Assembly (NCBI RefSeq): GCF_014805625.2
Contig: NW_023998433.1
Span: 1 to 64,000, forward strand
DNA: 64,000 nt
Origin: Glossina fuscipes
Taxonomy: Eukaryota; Arthropoda; Insecta; Diptera; Glossinidae
Direction of reading: 5' to 3'
The position numbers and the translations under genes were made by a program. This document shows, piece by piece, positions 13,091-24,629 of this stretch (positions are counted from its first letter, which is position 1; the number at the start of each line of letters is the position of its first letter). The notes below the pieces were generated by a model. It ran no database searches. It was not told the origin of the DNA and saw only the letters and a program-made list of their open reading frames with translations.

Positions 13091-13221
13091 AAAATATAAA
13101 ACGCGTGAGCAAATAACGAGTTATCTTGAAAAAGTTTTTAAATGAAAAATATTTTCAACTATGAAAATTTCTTGTATCTTGAATCGCTGAATAATGATAT
13201 TTTGGCTTAGTAAATTAATAT

Positions 13222-13558
13222 TGTTACGGAAATCCCAAATCCTGTTCATTCCAGCTAAGTAGTAAACTCCCTAAAGAGGGAAAACTAAATGCACATTCTC
13301 TGCGTGTTAAAAATGAAACTATAAAGATAGGTATAGTAATATGATTGTAAAAATGTGTATAAATGGAATATTTGTGGAAGGCACAATTAGTCGGACAAGA
13401 AAATTTTAGTCGAGCGTACTGCCAAAATGAATTGTGAATAGTCCTAGTGTTAGAAAATATAGTTGTAAATAAAAGAACTTTGAAGTGTATTGCTCTTGAT
13501 CAAAATATCCACCATCCTGTGATACGAACTGTATCTTAGAAAAGCGAATTTTATAACA
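13222..13558 (+). mobile_element. Solo LTR, copy B, with ATAT target duplication
   Basis: A 337-bp LTR starts TGTTACGGAAATCCCAAATCC and ends ATAACA, giving the TGTTA...TAACA inverted ends seen in the other copies. It is flanked by a perfect 4-bp duplication, ATAT at 13218-13221 and 13559-13562. Inside are a TATA-like GTATAAATGG at about 13358 and an AAATAAAAGAACTTTGAAGTG segment with an AATAAA polyadenylation signal near 13470. No coding sequence or second LTR lies nearby, so this is the usual product of LTR-LTR recombination. A 4-bp duplication fits Ty3/gypsy elements. Confidence 0.88.
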
Positions 13559-13734
13559 ATATAAAAAATTTCAATTGCATGTGTCAATTTTTTGAACACC
13601 CTACATTATACAACCGTTCCTATGAAGAATAAGCCGTTGTATAGCAAAAAAATTTAACTCTGAACATTTTATGATAAAAATCAGTCCTTAATAGGTTGGA
13701 ATGAAAACTAACTAAGTTTATGTTTTATTATCTC

Positions 13735-15010
13735 ACATCTGATTTTAGTAAAGCGTTTGACTTAACTAACCATAACTTATTGATCAGCCTCTGGCTGGAA
13801 AGAAAAGGATTTCTAGTTAGTGAAACGGATAAGCTTTTATCGGCATAACAGACGGTTCAGGATTCTATTTAACTTCATCGCGTAGGATGAATTTCCCGTG
13901 ACATCTGGCGTCTCTCAAGGCAGAATCCCCTTCATTTAATTTACACCTTAATGATGTGCCCTGGACGATTAAATCCAGCCGGATATTTATGTACACTGAC
14001 GATGTTTTCTTTCTTCTCCTTGGAATCGCAAATTGACTTAAATAATTTGGTTGCACGATGCTCGTGAAATTTTATGATATTAAATCTAAAAAAATGCGAG
14101 CAGCTTTCTTTCTTAAGAAGAAAATCATTCAATATCGAGTATTTCATTGACTCACACAAGTCGGAAAACGTTGATTCGTTCATCAGTTTAAGGATTCTAT
14201 TCGACCCAAGATTACGTTTTAATTTGATAGAATTGATAGATGAATAGAGCTAGGTCCGCGCTAGGTTTCATTAAGAGCTGTTTTTGAAGTATCCTTACAT
14301 TACAAAAAGGCTATAAATGTGCTTAGTTAAACTAATACTTGAGTATGTCTCTATTGTGTGATCTCCTCCCTGTAGGTATTATGTAGATTCAATTGAATCT
14401 GTTCAAAAGCTATTCTCACTGTTTGCCCTTAGAAATTTGAATTGGGATTCGTTTGTCTCTTCGACTCTTTATGAAAATGGGTTGCTTTTGTTATCATTAC
14501 CGTCTCTTGAGAAACGTAGCTTTATTCTTGATATCTCTTTCTTTTTTATATTGATTGATGGTACTGCGAACTCGCATACATTACTTGGTGAATTTTAACG
14601 TCCCCAACCGCTTCTTTAAGCACTTTACGTACATTAAGCTGAGTCAATGTAAATATAATTGGAGTTGTTTGCAGAGACCTCAACGATACCTATGACTTAA
14701 TAGCAATATCGGATTCTTAAAAGTCTGCCGAAACAACTTTACTTAATACACGCTATTTGCTGACGTTGTTCTCAAAATAGCTTTTAGTCTTGTCATCTCA
14801 CTATGATTCGAAAATTAACTGGTGTTGTTTACTGTTATCGCTTATTTATTTATATATAAATTGTTATTATTTTTTATTTTATTTTTCCTTATACACTTAT
14901 ACTACTTTTTATTATCCATTAGTAAAAGATTTACTTGTAAGAGCCAATTAAATTTGACTGTTAATTTATTTTAGTCGAGTTTCATGTGTAAGTAAATAAA
15001 AAATAAAGAA
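13735..15010 (+). mobile_element. Degenerate non-LTR retrotransposon, 3' half
   Basis: Reverse-transcriptase motifs appear in order in the same strand but with stops and frameshifts: DFSKAFD at 13741-13761 (palm motif A), TSGVSQG at 13901-13920, and YTDDV at 13992-14006 (the YADD box). Further on, ARSALGFIK-like sequence at about 14250 and LILEYVSIVWSP-like sequence at about 14325 match the conserved region after the thumb of jockey-like elements, followed by DSIESVQKLFSLFALRNLNW. The end (TTTAGTCGAGTTTCATGTGTAA, then AAATAAA-rich sequence to about 15010) is shared with the copy at 24630-24977. The 5' part, with gag and endonuclease, is absent. Inactive. Confidence 0.82.
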
Positions 15011-15480
15011 ATTAATCACGCAAGGATTGGCATTAGAACTAAGCCTTTGTATGACAAAAAAGTCCAGTTTTTAAGTTGCTTATGACGAAATTATATCAAG
15101 ATAATAAAATCATTGAGAAGAAAACGAATCTGACTGAATATGATCCATGTCATTTCACGTTTTGGGTGCATCCCTTATAAGGGCTGAGATGAGAAAGACA
15201 ACTTTCTAAGGACATCAGGTATAATTTCTGCGAAAATAAATGAGGAAATTGTAACAGGCACTGTAGTGGGGAGTGAAAACAAAAGAAAAGAAGAAGGGAA
15301 GGTTTGGCAACCTCGGAAAAAAGCCACAAGCGGCGCGTAGGAATAAAGAAAAGAAAAACTTGGGGGACCCTGGAAAAAAAGAGGAAAAAAAAAAGGTTCT
15401 GGATAATGGCGTAGAGTGGTTTTGTTTGATTTTACTTTTTGTGGATTTTTAGCATAATCTTTAAAGGAAATCTTTGGGAG
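15011..15480. other. Purine-rich stretch, nothing recognised
   Basis: This region is unusually G and A rich compared with the surroundings, with many GAAAAG and GGGAA runs between about 15250 and 15400. No open frame or known repeat is seen. It directly precedes the three-unit tandem repeat and may belong to the same unidentified element. Confidence 0.4.
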
Positions 15481-15995
15481 TGTTCTTAAGATATTATAAA
15501 AATATTAAAAGGGAGAAATTTCATTTTCGTGCCATCTATATATCGATGGGATTATTTCAATCAATCTGATGAATTCTTGCCGAAAATGGCATGTGTTTAA
15601 AAACTTGTGACTTTGGTGCATAACAACAACAAAACCTGCAAATCATTTTTGGTCGCTTTTTACTTTCAAAATTATAAAAATATATAAAGGGAGAAACTCC
15701 ACTTCCGTGCAATCGATATATCAATGGAGTCATTCCAAATATTTTAATGAATTCTTGCCGAAAGTGGCATGTATTTAAAAACTTGTGACTATGAGCAAAA
15801 TTTTTAGAAGCCATCTTTAACCGTGATATTAAGAAATTATAATAAAATTTAAAAGAACAAATTTCACTTCCATGCGATCCATATATCGATGGAATTAATC
15901 CGATTGATTTAATGAAATCTTGCCAAAAGTGGCGCGTGCATAAAGACTTGTGACTCTGTGGTAAAACAACAACAAAATCTGCTAATCATTTGTGG
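15481..15995 (+). repeat. Three diverged tandem units of about 165-178 bp
   Basis: Three units follow one another. Each contains, in order, an ATTATAAAAAT/ATTATAATAAA segment, a GGGAGAAATTTCA-like segment, CGATATATCAATGG (or TATATATCGATGG), GAATTCTTGCCGAAAATGGC, and AAAAACTTGTGACT. The GAATTCTTGC landmark falls at 15571, 15749 and (as GAAATCTTGC) 15914, so the period is 178 then 165. The first and third units also share AACAACAACAAAA after the landmark, which the second unit has lost. The units have diverged considerably, so the array is old. No function can be assigned. Confidence 0.8.
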
Positions 15996-18673
15996 CTGCG
16001 ATATGATCGTTTTGGTTCTACATTGACGCGTTTTTTTGAGAAGAAGAAAGAGCAAGATGGCGCTTCGCGGATTCTTCCAGCGTGCCAATTCTTTTTTCGT
16101 TGGGAGAATTTAAAATAAACCTAGTTTTGTGGTGCCATCGTGACTTAATGAAAGGATAACTATTGTGTTGAGTCGTTCAAGGAAACGATAACCGGATTTC
16201 CCAAATCTTCTAAAAACGAAGAAGGGCCCGAAGCAAAAAGGGGAAAAATATAAGAAGGACGGAAATTAAATCGTCCGGCGTAACGCCCGGAGCACACCGT
16301 CTCTAAGAGGGAAGCTATCCTTGGCTTATCTGACATGTATTAGTACCTAATTATTAATTCTATTTTTTTTACGATAATTCCAGCACTTATAATGATTCAA
16401 AGCACCTTTCAGTTGCATCGATGCGCATCGGCGTGGTTGGCGGTTTCAGTAAGTCATTTTATGTATTATTAATTATTGACGCAGATCGTTAATTGTATAT
16501 CGGTAATTTTATACTAATCCGTATTAAGATAGAGCTAAGCTTTGATACTAAATTTTCTTCCTTTTTTTTGAAATTTGTGAATTATGAATATGGAATTAAA
16601 ACTGTGGGTTACATTTATTGAAAGGGAAAGTAAAGAAATGCGTTGTTATTAAAGGTAACAGTACTGGTAAGACTTCCGGCGGGAGGCGGAGAGGCGAGGT
16701 AGAGGCTAAGTGGTCACGGCATGGGTTAGATTGGTTTAAAGCTTTTTTTTCCAGATTTCACAATAAGCATGTTTTTATTCTAAAATAAGGAAATATCGTA
16801 GCGAGGCAAGTGCCTAACACGTGTCTGTATATCCGATACTTGGACACCTCCCATCCGACGAGCCAGGCCGGAAAACATGCGAAAAATGATGAGAATCAGA
16901 CGACAACATCCGTGTTTAGGTAGAGTTTGCGAAAAGTTGCAGTCAATGTGGCTTAGAGTTTTTAAACGCAGCCTCATTCGACTATAATGTCTTTACTTAT
17001 TATGCCGTGCACCACCATAATAAGTTCCTTCAAACGTATGCAACACGTAGAAGAATTTGAGGCAGACACACTTTTTATCTTCTGAATTCATCTGAGTTTG
17101 TCTATGCGTCTGTATTGTTTTCTTGCGTTCAATCTATAAATCGCAATTTATGGGATATTTTGATTAACTTTAGTACATTGACGTGTTTTGGCCAAAGTAT
17201 AAATGCTATCGAAAAGGCTTCGGGCCGGACGCCTTTTTCGACTACTTCTCATAAAATGCCTTCTTTTGAAAAGTTGATACAAAGATAATTGTAGCGTGAT
17301 GTAGGGTATTTAATGATGAGCCTCATTTTAATGTTTTTATTTGCTTTATTTTTTTTGTTACGTGTTATCTAAAATTGTTGCAATTTTACTCTCTGCATCG
17401 TCGATGCTTTTACATTAGCATACATAAGCTGAAATAATGCAAAACAACGCCAGCAACAAATTTCAAAATTTTTAGCAATATTTTTTGCCGTTCTTCTGTT
17501 TTGTTGTTGTTGATGTTGTTTCTTTAATGAAAGGACACATAATTTATGCGTGCCTAACAATCAGTGAACTACATTTTCCTCTATGGTTGTAAGAAGTGTT
17601 ACGTAAGAAAAGTAAATTGTAAGCATTTTTTAGTGCATATTTTTAGGTTTTATAAAGCACAATAACTGAAATTGTTAGTAATGATACTTGTCAGTTACAT
17701 ACAAGTACACACACACACATTGGAACACAAGAGGTGGCAAAATAGTTCAAGAATTTTTTCGTTTCATCTTTTCTCAGTTAGTGTGAACAATTTTTTACAA
17801 TAAATTGTCTCTTGCTGACATCAAGAACATTAGCTTTCCGATGTAGTCAGCAAAGTAAGGATATCGCTATTTAAAAAGTTGGAATAAGACGATGAAGAAC
17901 CCAATATAAAAATATTTAATGAATTTAAAAACGTTTTCTTCGACTCTCTGTATGTGTTTTGATAAATTTTGAATTTTTTTTCTTATGTACTTGCAGAGAC
18001 GCAGGAAAACTGTGCTAATAACTTTATAGCTTTCTATAAATATTATTTGAATATGAATTTTAAAGCATTTTTGGACTTTCTAAACATTTTTTACACATCT
18101 ATGCGATCTAAGATAATTATTAGCGGGCATATAAAACATAACAAATATTATAAAATAATTTTATCAATTCTTTCGTTCTCTTTGCAGCCTTAGTAGGCAC
18201 AAATGCATACATTTACTATAAATAGTAAGTCTCTTCAATCATCTTAAGTCAAGTTTATTTGCTTTCTTGTTTTTTTTCTACTATGACAAAAATTCTAACT
18301 TAATTTTCGTGCTTTAACCACAAGGAAAATTACAAGCAAGTATATGATAAGTATGTAGTGCCTTCGATGTTCCTGTCTCTTACCAAACTTGACTTTTAAA
18401 AATTTGATCCTTTCAATCAAAAAAACAATATTAGCCGAACTTTTCTACTATTACTATCTAGTATGAAATCCGGAATGGAGTTCCCCTTACAAAGTAAATT
18501 TTATGATTGTAATTGCATAATATTGGACATCTGTACGTTACAACCGAAATAATAACCCTTGCTTATGCAAGTCCTTCCATTTTACAAATCTCTTCAAGTC
18601 TCTTCGAGTTGCAGGTCATTACTATTTAAAATTCTAAACAAGCATTTCTTTAGCATTTTTCGTCCTACTCTTT
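15996..18673. other. Stretch without a recognised gene
   Basis: The first 330 bases are more GC-rich than the surroundings (for example around 16270-16320) but contain no open frame I recognise. At 17296-17311 the words TGTAGGGTATTTAAT resemble the right end of the R-B repeat at 62984-63003, so a decayed R-B end is possible. The rest is plain AT-rich sequence. Confidence 0.35.
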
Positions 18674-18677
18674 ATAT

Positions 18678-18967
18678 TGTTATCGAAATACCAAATCCAG
18701 TTCATTCTAACTGATCGATTTTCCCAGAAAATAAATATCCGAAGGAGAGAAAAACCAAGTGCAAATTCCAGGCGCGTTATCCAGCTGCCGGCCGAAGAAA
18801 GAAAGTGGATTAACGAATTAAAAATGGCAAAATAATCCTCCATCTAAGGAAATTGATTGTAAATAAAAGAATCTTGAAGTGAAAACGTGCAAGTATATTT
18901 GTCTAAAAAAAAAAGAAAATCCATAATCTAGTGATACGAACCGTATCAAAAAAAGAATTCCGTAACA
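18678..18967 (+). mobile_element. Solo LTR, copy C, with ATAT target duplication
   Basis: A 290-bp LTR starts TGTTATCGAAATACCAAATCC and ends CCGTAACA, flanked by ATAT at 18674-18677 and again at 18968-18971. It carries the family's GC-rich core (CGCGTTATCCAGCTGCCGGCCG), the AAATAAAAGAATCTTGAAGTG polyadenylation segment near 18860, and GTGATACGAACCGTATC near the 3' end. Compared with copy D it lacks much of the middle, including the TATA-box region, so it is internally deleted. No internal element domain remains. Confidence 0.88.
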
Positions 18968-18971
18968 ATAT

Positions 18972-19804
18972 CATAAATCATTTCCTGTGCATATAGTACG
19001 TAATGCAATATAATAAAAGAATGATTTCTTAACACGGAAACCTAATAGGGTAATGCCTGCATGTTTTCTATGAAATTAAATAAAAAAATTAAAGGAAATC
19101 TCGAAGCTCTTGACAGAGCGATTAAAATAAAATTCCGTATTCTTAATACTCGCGTAATAAAAGTGCTTAAGCAGTCAATTGAAAATTGTGTTAACACCAT
19201 GCACTCAAATCGTAATAGAACGGCATGTAAAATTTCAAGAAAAAGGGGAAGTAGCGAAGGATTAAAAGTAAATTTATACTGAGAAAGACGTTCGTTAAAA
19301 TTAAAATCGCATCTTCCTATTATTGTATAACTGACCTCGAAATAGTTTCGTAAATAGAAATTTTGGAGTACATATATTAAATACATCTTTTTAACAAGCA
19401 ACCTACTAATCTACATTCATTGCCACTTTTAATAGTTATAGGTATAAGAAATAGATTTTCGGGACTTCGTAACATAACCAAAACATTACATATAACCTGC
19501 ATTAATTTCGACATGAAAGTAAGTCTTTATATGAGAATATGAAGTCCGTGTAAAGAACATTTTTCAACATTAAGAACTGATTCAAATTGTAGTGAATATG
19601 GGATGAGAACATCAAAACGAAAGTATCCACAATACTTCTTGTGCTATGGCCCATCATCATTAAGTCCATGTTTCCTATTCATGTAACACCGTCACGGTCT
19701 AAAAGAAGTGAGGAAAGAGAAAAACGTAAGGAACGGCCAAGGCTTAGGGGGCACGTGTTTCTTTGGTAAGTGTTATGCCTTTAACCACTGAGCGTTCACT
19801 TTAG
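18972..19804. other. Stretch without a recognised gene
   Basis: Overlapping short open frames on both strands at 19042-19401 do not match any family and look random. I see no repeat or RNA gene. Confidence 0.35.
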
Positions 19805-19885
19805 CCATGATCAAAGTAGACTCTACCGCACGGAGATTTGAACGAGGAGACACTAACTTAATAGTCACAAGGCTTACTCTACATG
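19805..19885 (-). repeat. Diverged tRNA-related SINE fragment
   Basis: On the minus strand the segment reads GTTCAAATCTCCGTGCGGTAGAGT, which matches the B-box region of the SINE copies at 50961-51134 and 22775-22950 (GTTCGAATCTCAAGTGCGGTAGAG). Preceding sequence (GACTATTAAGTTAGTG) also aligns with GACTAGCAAGTCAAAGG. After GTAGAGT the similarity stops, so this is either a different SINE subfamily sharing the tRNA-derived head or a truncated copy. No target duplication is seen. Confidence 0.5.
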
Positions 19886-21590
19886 CTAGTTATGTTGCGA
19901 AGAATGGGAAGAATGAGGGAATAGTTTAGGGTGGACAGATTTCGTTTGAGAAATAAAATGAAATAACGTCTCTACGAGGTCATGCTAACTAGTGATGAGC
20001 TATCAATGTAGCTTTTAAAATTAAAAATTATTGTGGAAAATGAAAGAAAAAGAACGGGAAATTAAGATCATCGTTAAAGTCCCAAGAAGTCAAAAAGAAA
20101 ATTTCCGATTTTTCTCTATTTTTTAAGTTCGCTGCTATACATTCAAATCTGCGAATCGAAGTCAATCTAAACGCACATTAAAGTCAAAATATATAAATAA
20201 TACTCTAACTATACAAACGCACATATGCCTTCGAAAAAATGTTGCGACATATAAATGCAAAAAAACCAATTCTTCCCAACATATTATTATTTAAGATTAA
20301 CTAAGACTATAGATAGACAATCAACATAGTGCAAAATCGGCCTCGCACGGTGTAACTTGTATAAAGCTGATTCAATGCGGTAGTAATAGTTATTACAATT
20401 TGCAAAGTGGTTAAGAGAATAATGTGACGTCCTACACATCGGCATGAGTTATCGACGTAAAACCGCAAATTGAATGACTAGACGTTAAAATTGACATTGT
20501 TTGACAATTAGCGAAACGGAAAATCTATGTACGTATCACGCTAGCAAGAACAACGGTAGGCATTAAGTGTTCAGATCTACGCAACAACGAAAGCCGTTCT
20601 ACGCCGTACCAAGCTTTACCACGCTTATACATCGCTCGACTAATCGGCAAACTCGCAGCGAGTGATTTTGCTAACGTAAAGCGTAAACTCTAGGCAAGAG
20701 ACAGGAAGTCCAATTAGTCAGATTACTGACCTTATATACTAAAAAATCTTTTGTGAAGTATGTATCAACCTTATACGATATTTTGGGGATATTGGAGTCG
20801 ACATCAAAGACATTTCGACTCCAGAAAGGAAAAAAGAAACCTAAGGTGAGAGAATAATTTATAAACTAGTTTACTATGAGAAAGTTTTCACTTGACTTCT
20901 AAAAATAGTTAAATTCCTCCCGCTAACATTTGTTGCTTCATAAAACATACCTACCGCGTAGTATATATCATAAGTCCAATAAAATGCTTGTATTCTGAAT
21001 AAGTTTATCTAATCGGTCGACTTTTTGTTTCATTTTCCTCCTTCTTTTATCTACTGAGTTTTGTAACCACTAACCTGCCCAACAAGTTCGATAATTTTGT
21101 CCCAGTTTGCAAAGACTAAAACGTGGGTCACCCTCACACTTGGTTCGCGCCTCTGCTAAGGTAATTGATAATTGACCGCTACAAAATTATACAAAGTGAT
21201 TAGAAAAACTAAACAAAAATAGAAATACAAGCATAAATAAAACAAGAAATTATACAGAAATGTTATAAGAAATAAAAAAAATATATTTTTGCTAGCATTT
21301 ACCATACAGTGCATGTATATTGGTCGCGAATAGAATGTTTTGAATAAAATTGGAATTATAGAATGTTTTGAATAAAATTGGACGCGATTCACATTTAGAA
21401 AAATGGCGACAACTCAAAAACATGCATATAACTTTTTACGCAAGTTCATGGACAAACGCGCTACTTTTGCAAACATATGCCCGTAATGTGTAATTTTAAA
21501 CATATATGTTCAACAAAAACAAAAACAAAAACATTATTTCGTTAGCAACATTCATTAGCAACATTCATTTGCAACATTTTTCCTTTAGGG
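19886..21590. other. Stretch without a recognised gene
   Basis: AT-rich sequence. A perfect tandem duplication of a 24-bp word (TAGAATGTTTTGAATAAAAT and the next four bases) sits at 21331-21354 and 21358-21381, with a 27-base period. GCAACATTCATT is repeated at 21544-21575. Nothing gene-like is seen. Confidence 0.4.
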
Positions 21591-21594
21591 TCTT

Positions 21595-21895
21595 GTAAAT
21601 ACGGAGAGGTCGGTTTTTAGCGGATTTCGAACTGATGGATCCAGGCCAGGGTAATGAAATTTGGTTTTTCTGATAGGCTTTAGGAGTCCTTTAAGACATA
21701 ATAGGGACAATTCGTTAAAGTTTTTTATAACTAATTTACTGTTTCGCGTATATGGAGAGGGCCGGTGTTTGGTGAATTTCGATGTGGTGGATTCGGGCCT
21801 GGGTAATTAAATTATGTTTTTTGATAAATTTTAGCATTTTTCACGACATATCAAAAATCTGTAGTCGGATAGTGTCTCTGAAAATGGTTATAACA
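21595..21895 (+). repeat. Two diverged tandem units of about 150 bp
   Basis: Unit one has GGAGAGGTCGGTTTTTAGCG, then GATTTCGAACTGATGGATCC and GGGTAATGAAATTTGGTTTTTCTGATA. Unit two has GGAGAGGGCCGGTGTTTGGTG, then AATTTCGATGTGGTGGATTC and GGGTAATTAAATTATGTTTTTTGATA. The GGAGAG landmark is at 21603 and 21753, so the period is 150. The units have diverged substantially. No coding role is visible. Confidence 0.7.
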
Positions 21896-22774
21896 CAATT
21901 TGGACGTCGCATTCTTTCAGTATTTGTACTGCATTTAGTATTTGTACTGCAATGTTGCATGAGATTCAGTAGCAATACCTTAGCTTTTTCGATCTTTTGT
22001 TCATAATTAGAGGCTTAGTTTGTTTTATATATGCACGCTTACTAATATTATTCAATTTTGATACTTATTTTACATGTGTGTTGTTCATTTCGAAATAAAT
22101 GGTAATTTAGCGAAGACATTTTTAGTGTATACACGAACCTTAAAAATTTGCGTTGCCTTGGTGGGCTGTCTTCACTTCAGTAATCATTTGTGGTTGATTT
22201 TATTGTCCTAAATAATAATATATTTAGCACAGATAAAACAAGGAATACAATCTCCTGGTTTTTACCCGGGATTATCGAGAGATGAAGAGAGGAAAAGACG
22301 TTTAATATACGTTCCTTAAATAGATTAAAGTGTGAAATCTATTAATTAAAGAAAACTTAGTTTTCGTTTATCGCTCTGCAAAATCTACGGGGAAGCCAGT
22401 TCATCGAAGAGAGCGCATGATGCTTCAGTTTCGTACTTATTTTTCTTATATTTTGCTATGCCTACACCCTAGATCTAAGTATTTCTGATGAGTAATAAGG
22501 AGAACGAACAAACAAAAAAGATCAACTTTGTGTATGGCATTTATGTATTTATTCTTAAACCCATATACGTAGGCTTACAGCTTTAATTAAAGCAAGTTAC
22601 ATGCTTTCAAAAAATATGCCACAGCAGTTTGCCTAATAATATTTTTCATCTATCCTCGTCGTAAAATGTCGATTGTCAGTCTGAAAAATAGTCATATGCA
22701 ATACAATCTCGGCAGACTTTATTTATATATAAAATCTCGATCCCGGCCAAATTTTCATTACTAACTAGAATTAG
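21896..22774. other. Stretch without a recognised gene
   Basis: AT-rich. A short duplication, AGTATTTGTACTGCA, lies at about 21919 and 21937. No gene, RNA or further repeat copy is recognised. Confidence 0.35.
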
Positions 22775-22950
22775 CCGCCTGAGTGGCCGAAGGCAAACAG
22801 TCTCGACTAGCAACTCGTAGGTTTGAATTTCAAGCGCGGTAGAGTTTTTAATAAAGTCGATAGCCTTAGATGCTAGTGCTTTATGACTTTAGTCTTAGAA
22901 TTTGCTTCTTTGACTAAACTAATAATCATAATAATAATAAATAATAAAAT
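22775..22950 (+). repeat. tRNA-derived SINE, copy S1
   Basis: The head CCGCCTGAGTGGCCGAAGG resembles an A-box region, and GGTTTGAATTTCAAG is a decayed B box, so the 5' part derives from a tRNA-like RNA polymerase III gene. The body (GCGGTAGAGTTTTTAATAAA, GATAGCCTTAGATGCTAGTGC, TTTAGTCTTAGAATTT) matches copy S2 on the minus strand at 50961-51134 nearly throughout. It ends in an imperfect AATAATAATAAT tail. The flanks give at most a weak, degenerate target duplication, so this copy is older than S2, S3 and S4. Confidence 0.85.
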
Positions 22951-24165
22951 TTAGATTTTCTCGCCCCACAAAATAATTTGTAAATGTATTTTTTTAGGAG
23001 TGGTTTCAAAATATCGCTGTCAATCAAGTATTCCATATGCATCTAGGATGCCAAAATTTATTTTTTATTAATTTTTAAGACAAATGTTGTTCAGGCGATA
23101 ACTTCTTTAAAATATAGCATTGTTAAGGGAGTGCTTGAAAAAATACGCCGACGCAATCCGCATTCAATGAGGCTCTTCGTTTGACCAAAACATTTTCAAA
23201 CTTAGGCAAGCTTAGACCAACAACAAATATATAAACGAACAATCATTTTTAAGTTGATTGGGAAAGTTATTCTAAACCGGTCGGTACGGGTCTGCTTTAA
23301 ACCCATCTAAATATTACATACATTCATATATTTCAGAGACATTTTGCGAACGCTATTAAGAACGAATGATACTCGAGCGTATTTACGAGCACTCTACATA
23401 AAACATCGTATTTTGAAAAAGCCGTTTTATGAAAAATACTTGGCTGCTTTAATATTGAACGACAAAATTGATGAAAAATAATACTTTGGTACACCATAGG
23501 AATGTGAAAAATGCAAGTGGGATGAGGTAATTTTTGGAAACCGTCCCCATGCAAACGTCCTTATAAAAATTACATCTTCACACAGCAAGAGAATTGGTTC
23601 CGATTCGACTTATAAATTGACTACACTAAGTTTAAATTACATAGTTAGATCTTTCGGACACTTTCCCCGTAAGCATTCGTATGGCAAGTCAGTCTTTAGA
23701 GGATAACGATATTTTATGACGAGATTAGGAGAAAAATTGTATTGATCGAAATAATGAAGAGCACTTTTTTTTCAATTTTAACTTATTATTTCCCCTTTTT
23801 TCTTTTTAATAAAAATTTGTGAGTTTCGTAAGCAAAAGACGTGATCTGTTCACAGACACGCCCACAATGCAGAAGAATCTAAAGTGGCCTTGTAAAACAC
23901 CGACAATATTTTAAAACTTTCGTATGCAACTTTCGATCCTGTATATACACATTTCCGAAAAGCTGCTGCGCAAATATTCACCAGAACTACTTGCAAGTTC
24001 GGCGCAAAAATAATTCCAACTGGCTTATTAATACGTCCAAAACTAACGACAAAATTTCATTTCGAAATTGATTTCCAATTTATTTCCCAATTATTTTATC
24101 GAATTTTATATAAAAAAGAGAACACATGCTCAATAATATATCAAAAACCTTAAAAGACATACGTT
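22951..24165. other. Stretch without a recognised gene
   Basis: AT-rich sequence with short random open frames on both strands. No repeat copy recognised. Confidence 0.35.
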
Positions 24166-24335
24166 GTGCATATACTTTTATACCCATCACCGAGGGATGA
24201 GTGCTATATTCGTTTTGACACAAAGTATATATATATTTGACCAGCATCAGAATCTCAATCAATTTAAGCAAGTCCATCTCTCTATCTGCGTAATGTTTGT
24301 TTTAAACATTTTCCCGGCCAAAAAAATTAAGGTAT
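24166..24335 (-). repeat. Dispersed repeat family R-A, copy 2 (minus)
   Basis: On the plus strand it begins TTTATACCCATCACCGAGGGATGAGTG and continues with AAAGTATATATATATTTGACCAGCATCAGAATCT, the reverse complement of the 'GATCAAGAATATATA ... GATGGGTATAAAA' half of copy 1 at 3165-3410. It is degenerate, and no coding is seen. Confidence 0.55.
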
Positions 24336-24481
24336 CGAGTTCAAGTTTGGCAGAAACGTTGGAGGTTTTCGAATGTATGTTGGTGTTGAAAATGGGCCAA
24401 ATTGATCTACAATACCGCGAAAACTGAGAACACCTCTGTTTTTTGTTCATTGCCCTTAAACTACGGCAAATCTACTAAAAT

Positions 24482-24507
24482 GTACCCGTCCATACTATGG
24501 ACGGTAC
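24482..24507. repeat. Short hairpin
   Basis: CCGTCCAT and ATGGACGG form a perfect 8-bp stem around a 3-base loop. The stem can be extended by GTAC/GTAC with one bulged C. It is unusually GC-rich for this region. It could be a decayed transposon subterminal repeat or chance. Confidence 0.4.
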
Positions 24508-24629
24508 CTGGACGGTGGCTGTAGTACCTGTAGTATACAAAAATGGGAAACGTTGACAATGTGTACCCAACACTATATCATATATACTGTATAATATTAT
24601 AATGTATCGTATGGTATATGTATAGTGTA

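Noticed and set aside
18634..18843. 69-codon minus-strand frame
   Set aside because: It lies within solo LTR copy C and is antisense to it.
22775..22860. Possible functional tRNA gene
   Set aside because: The B box is degenerate, no cloverleaf can be closed, and the same body recurs at 50961-51134 with a SINE tail, so it is a SINE.
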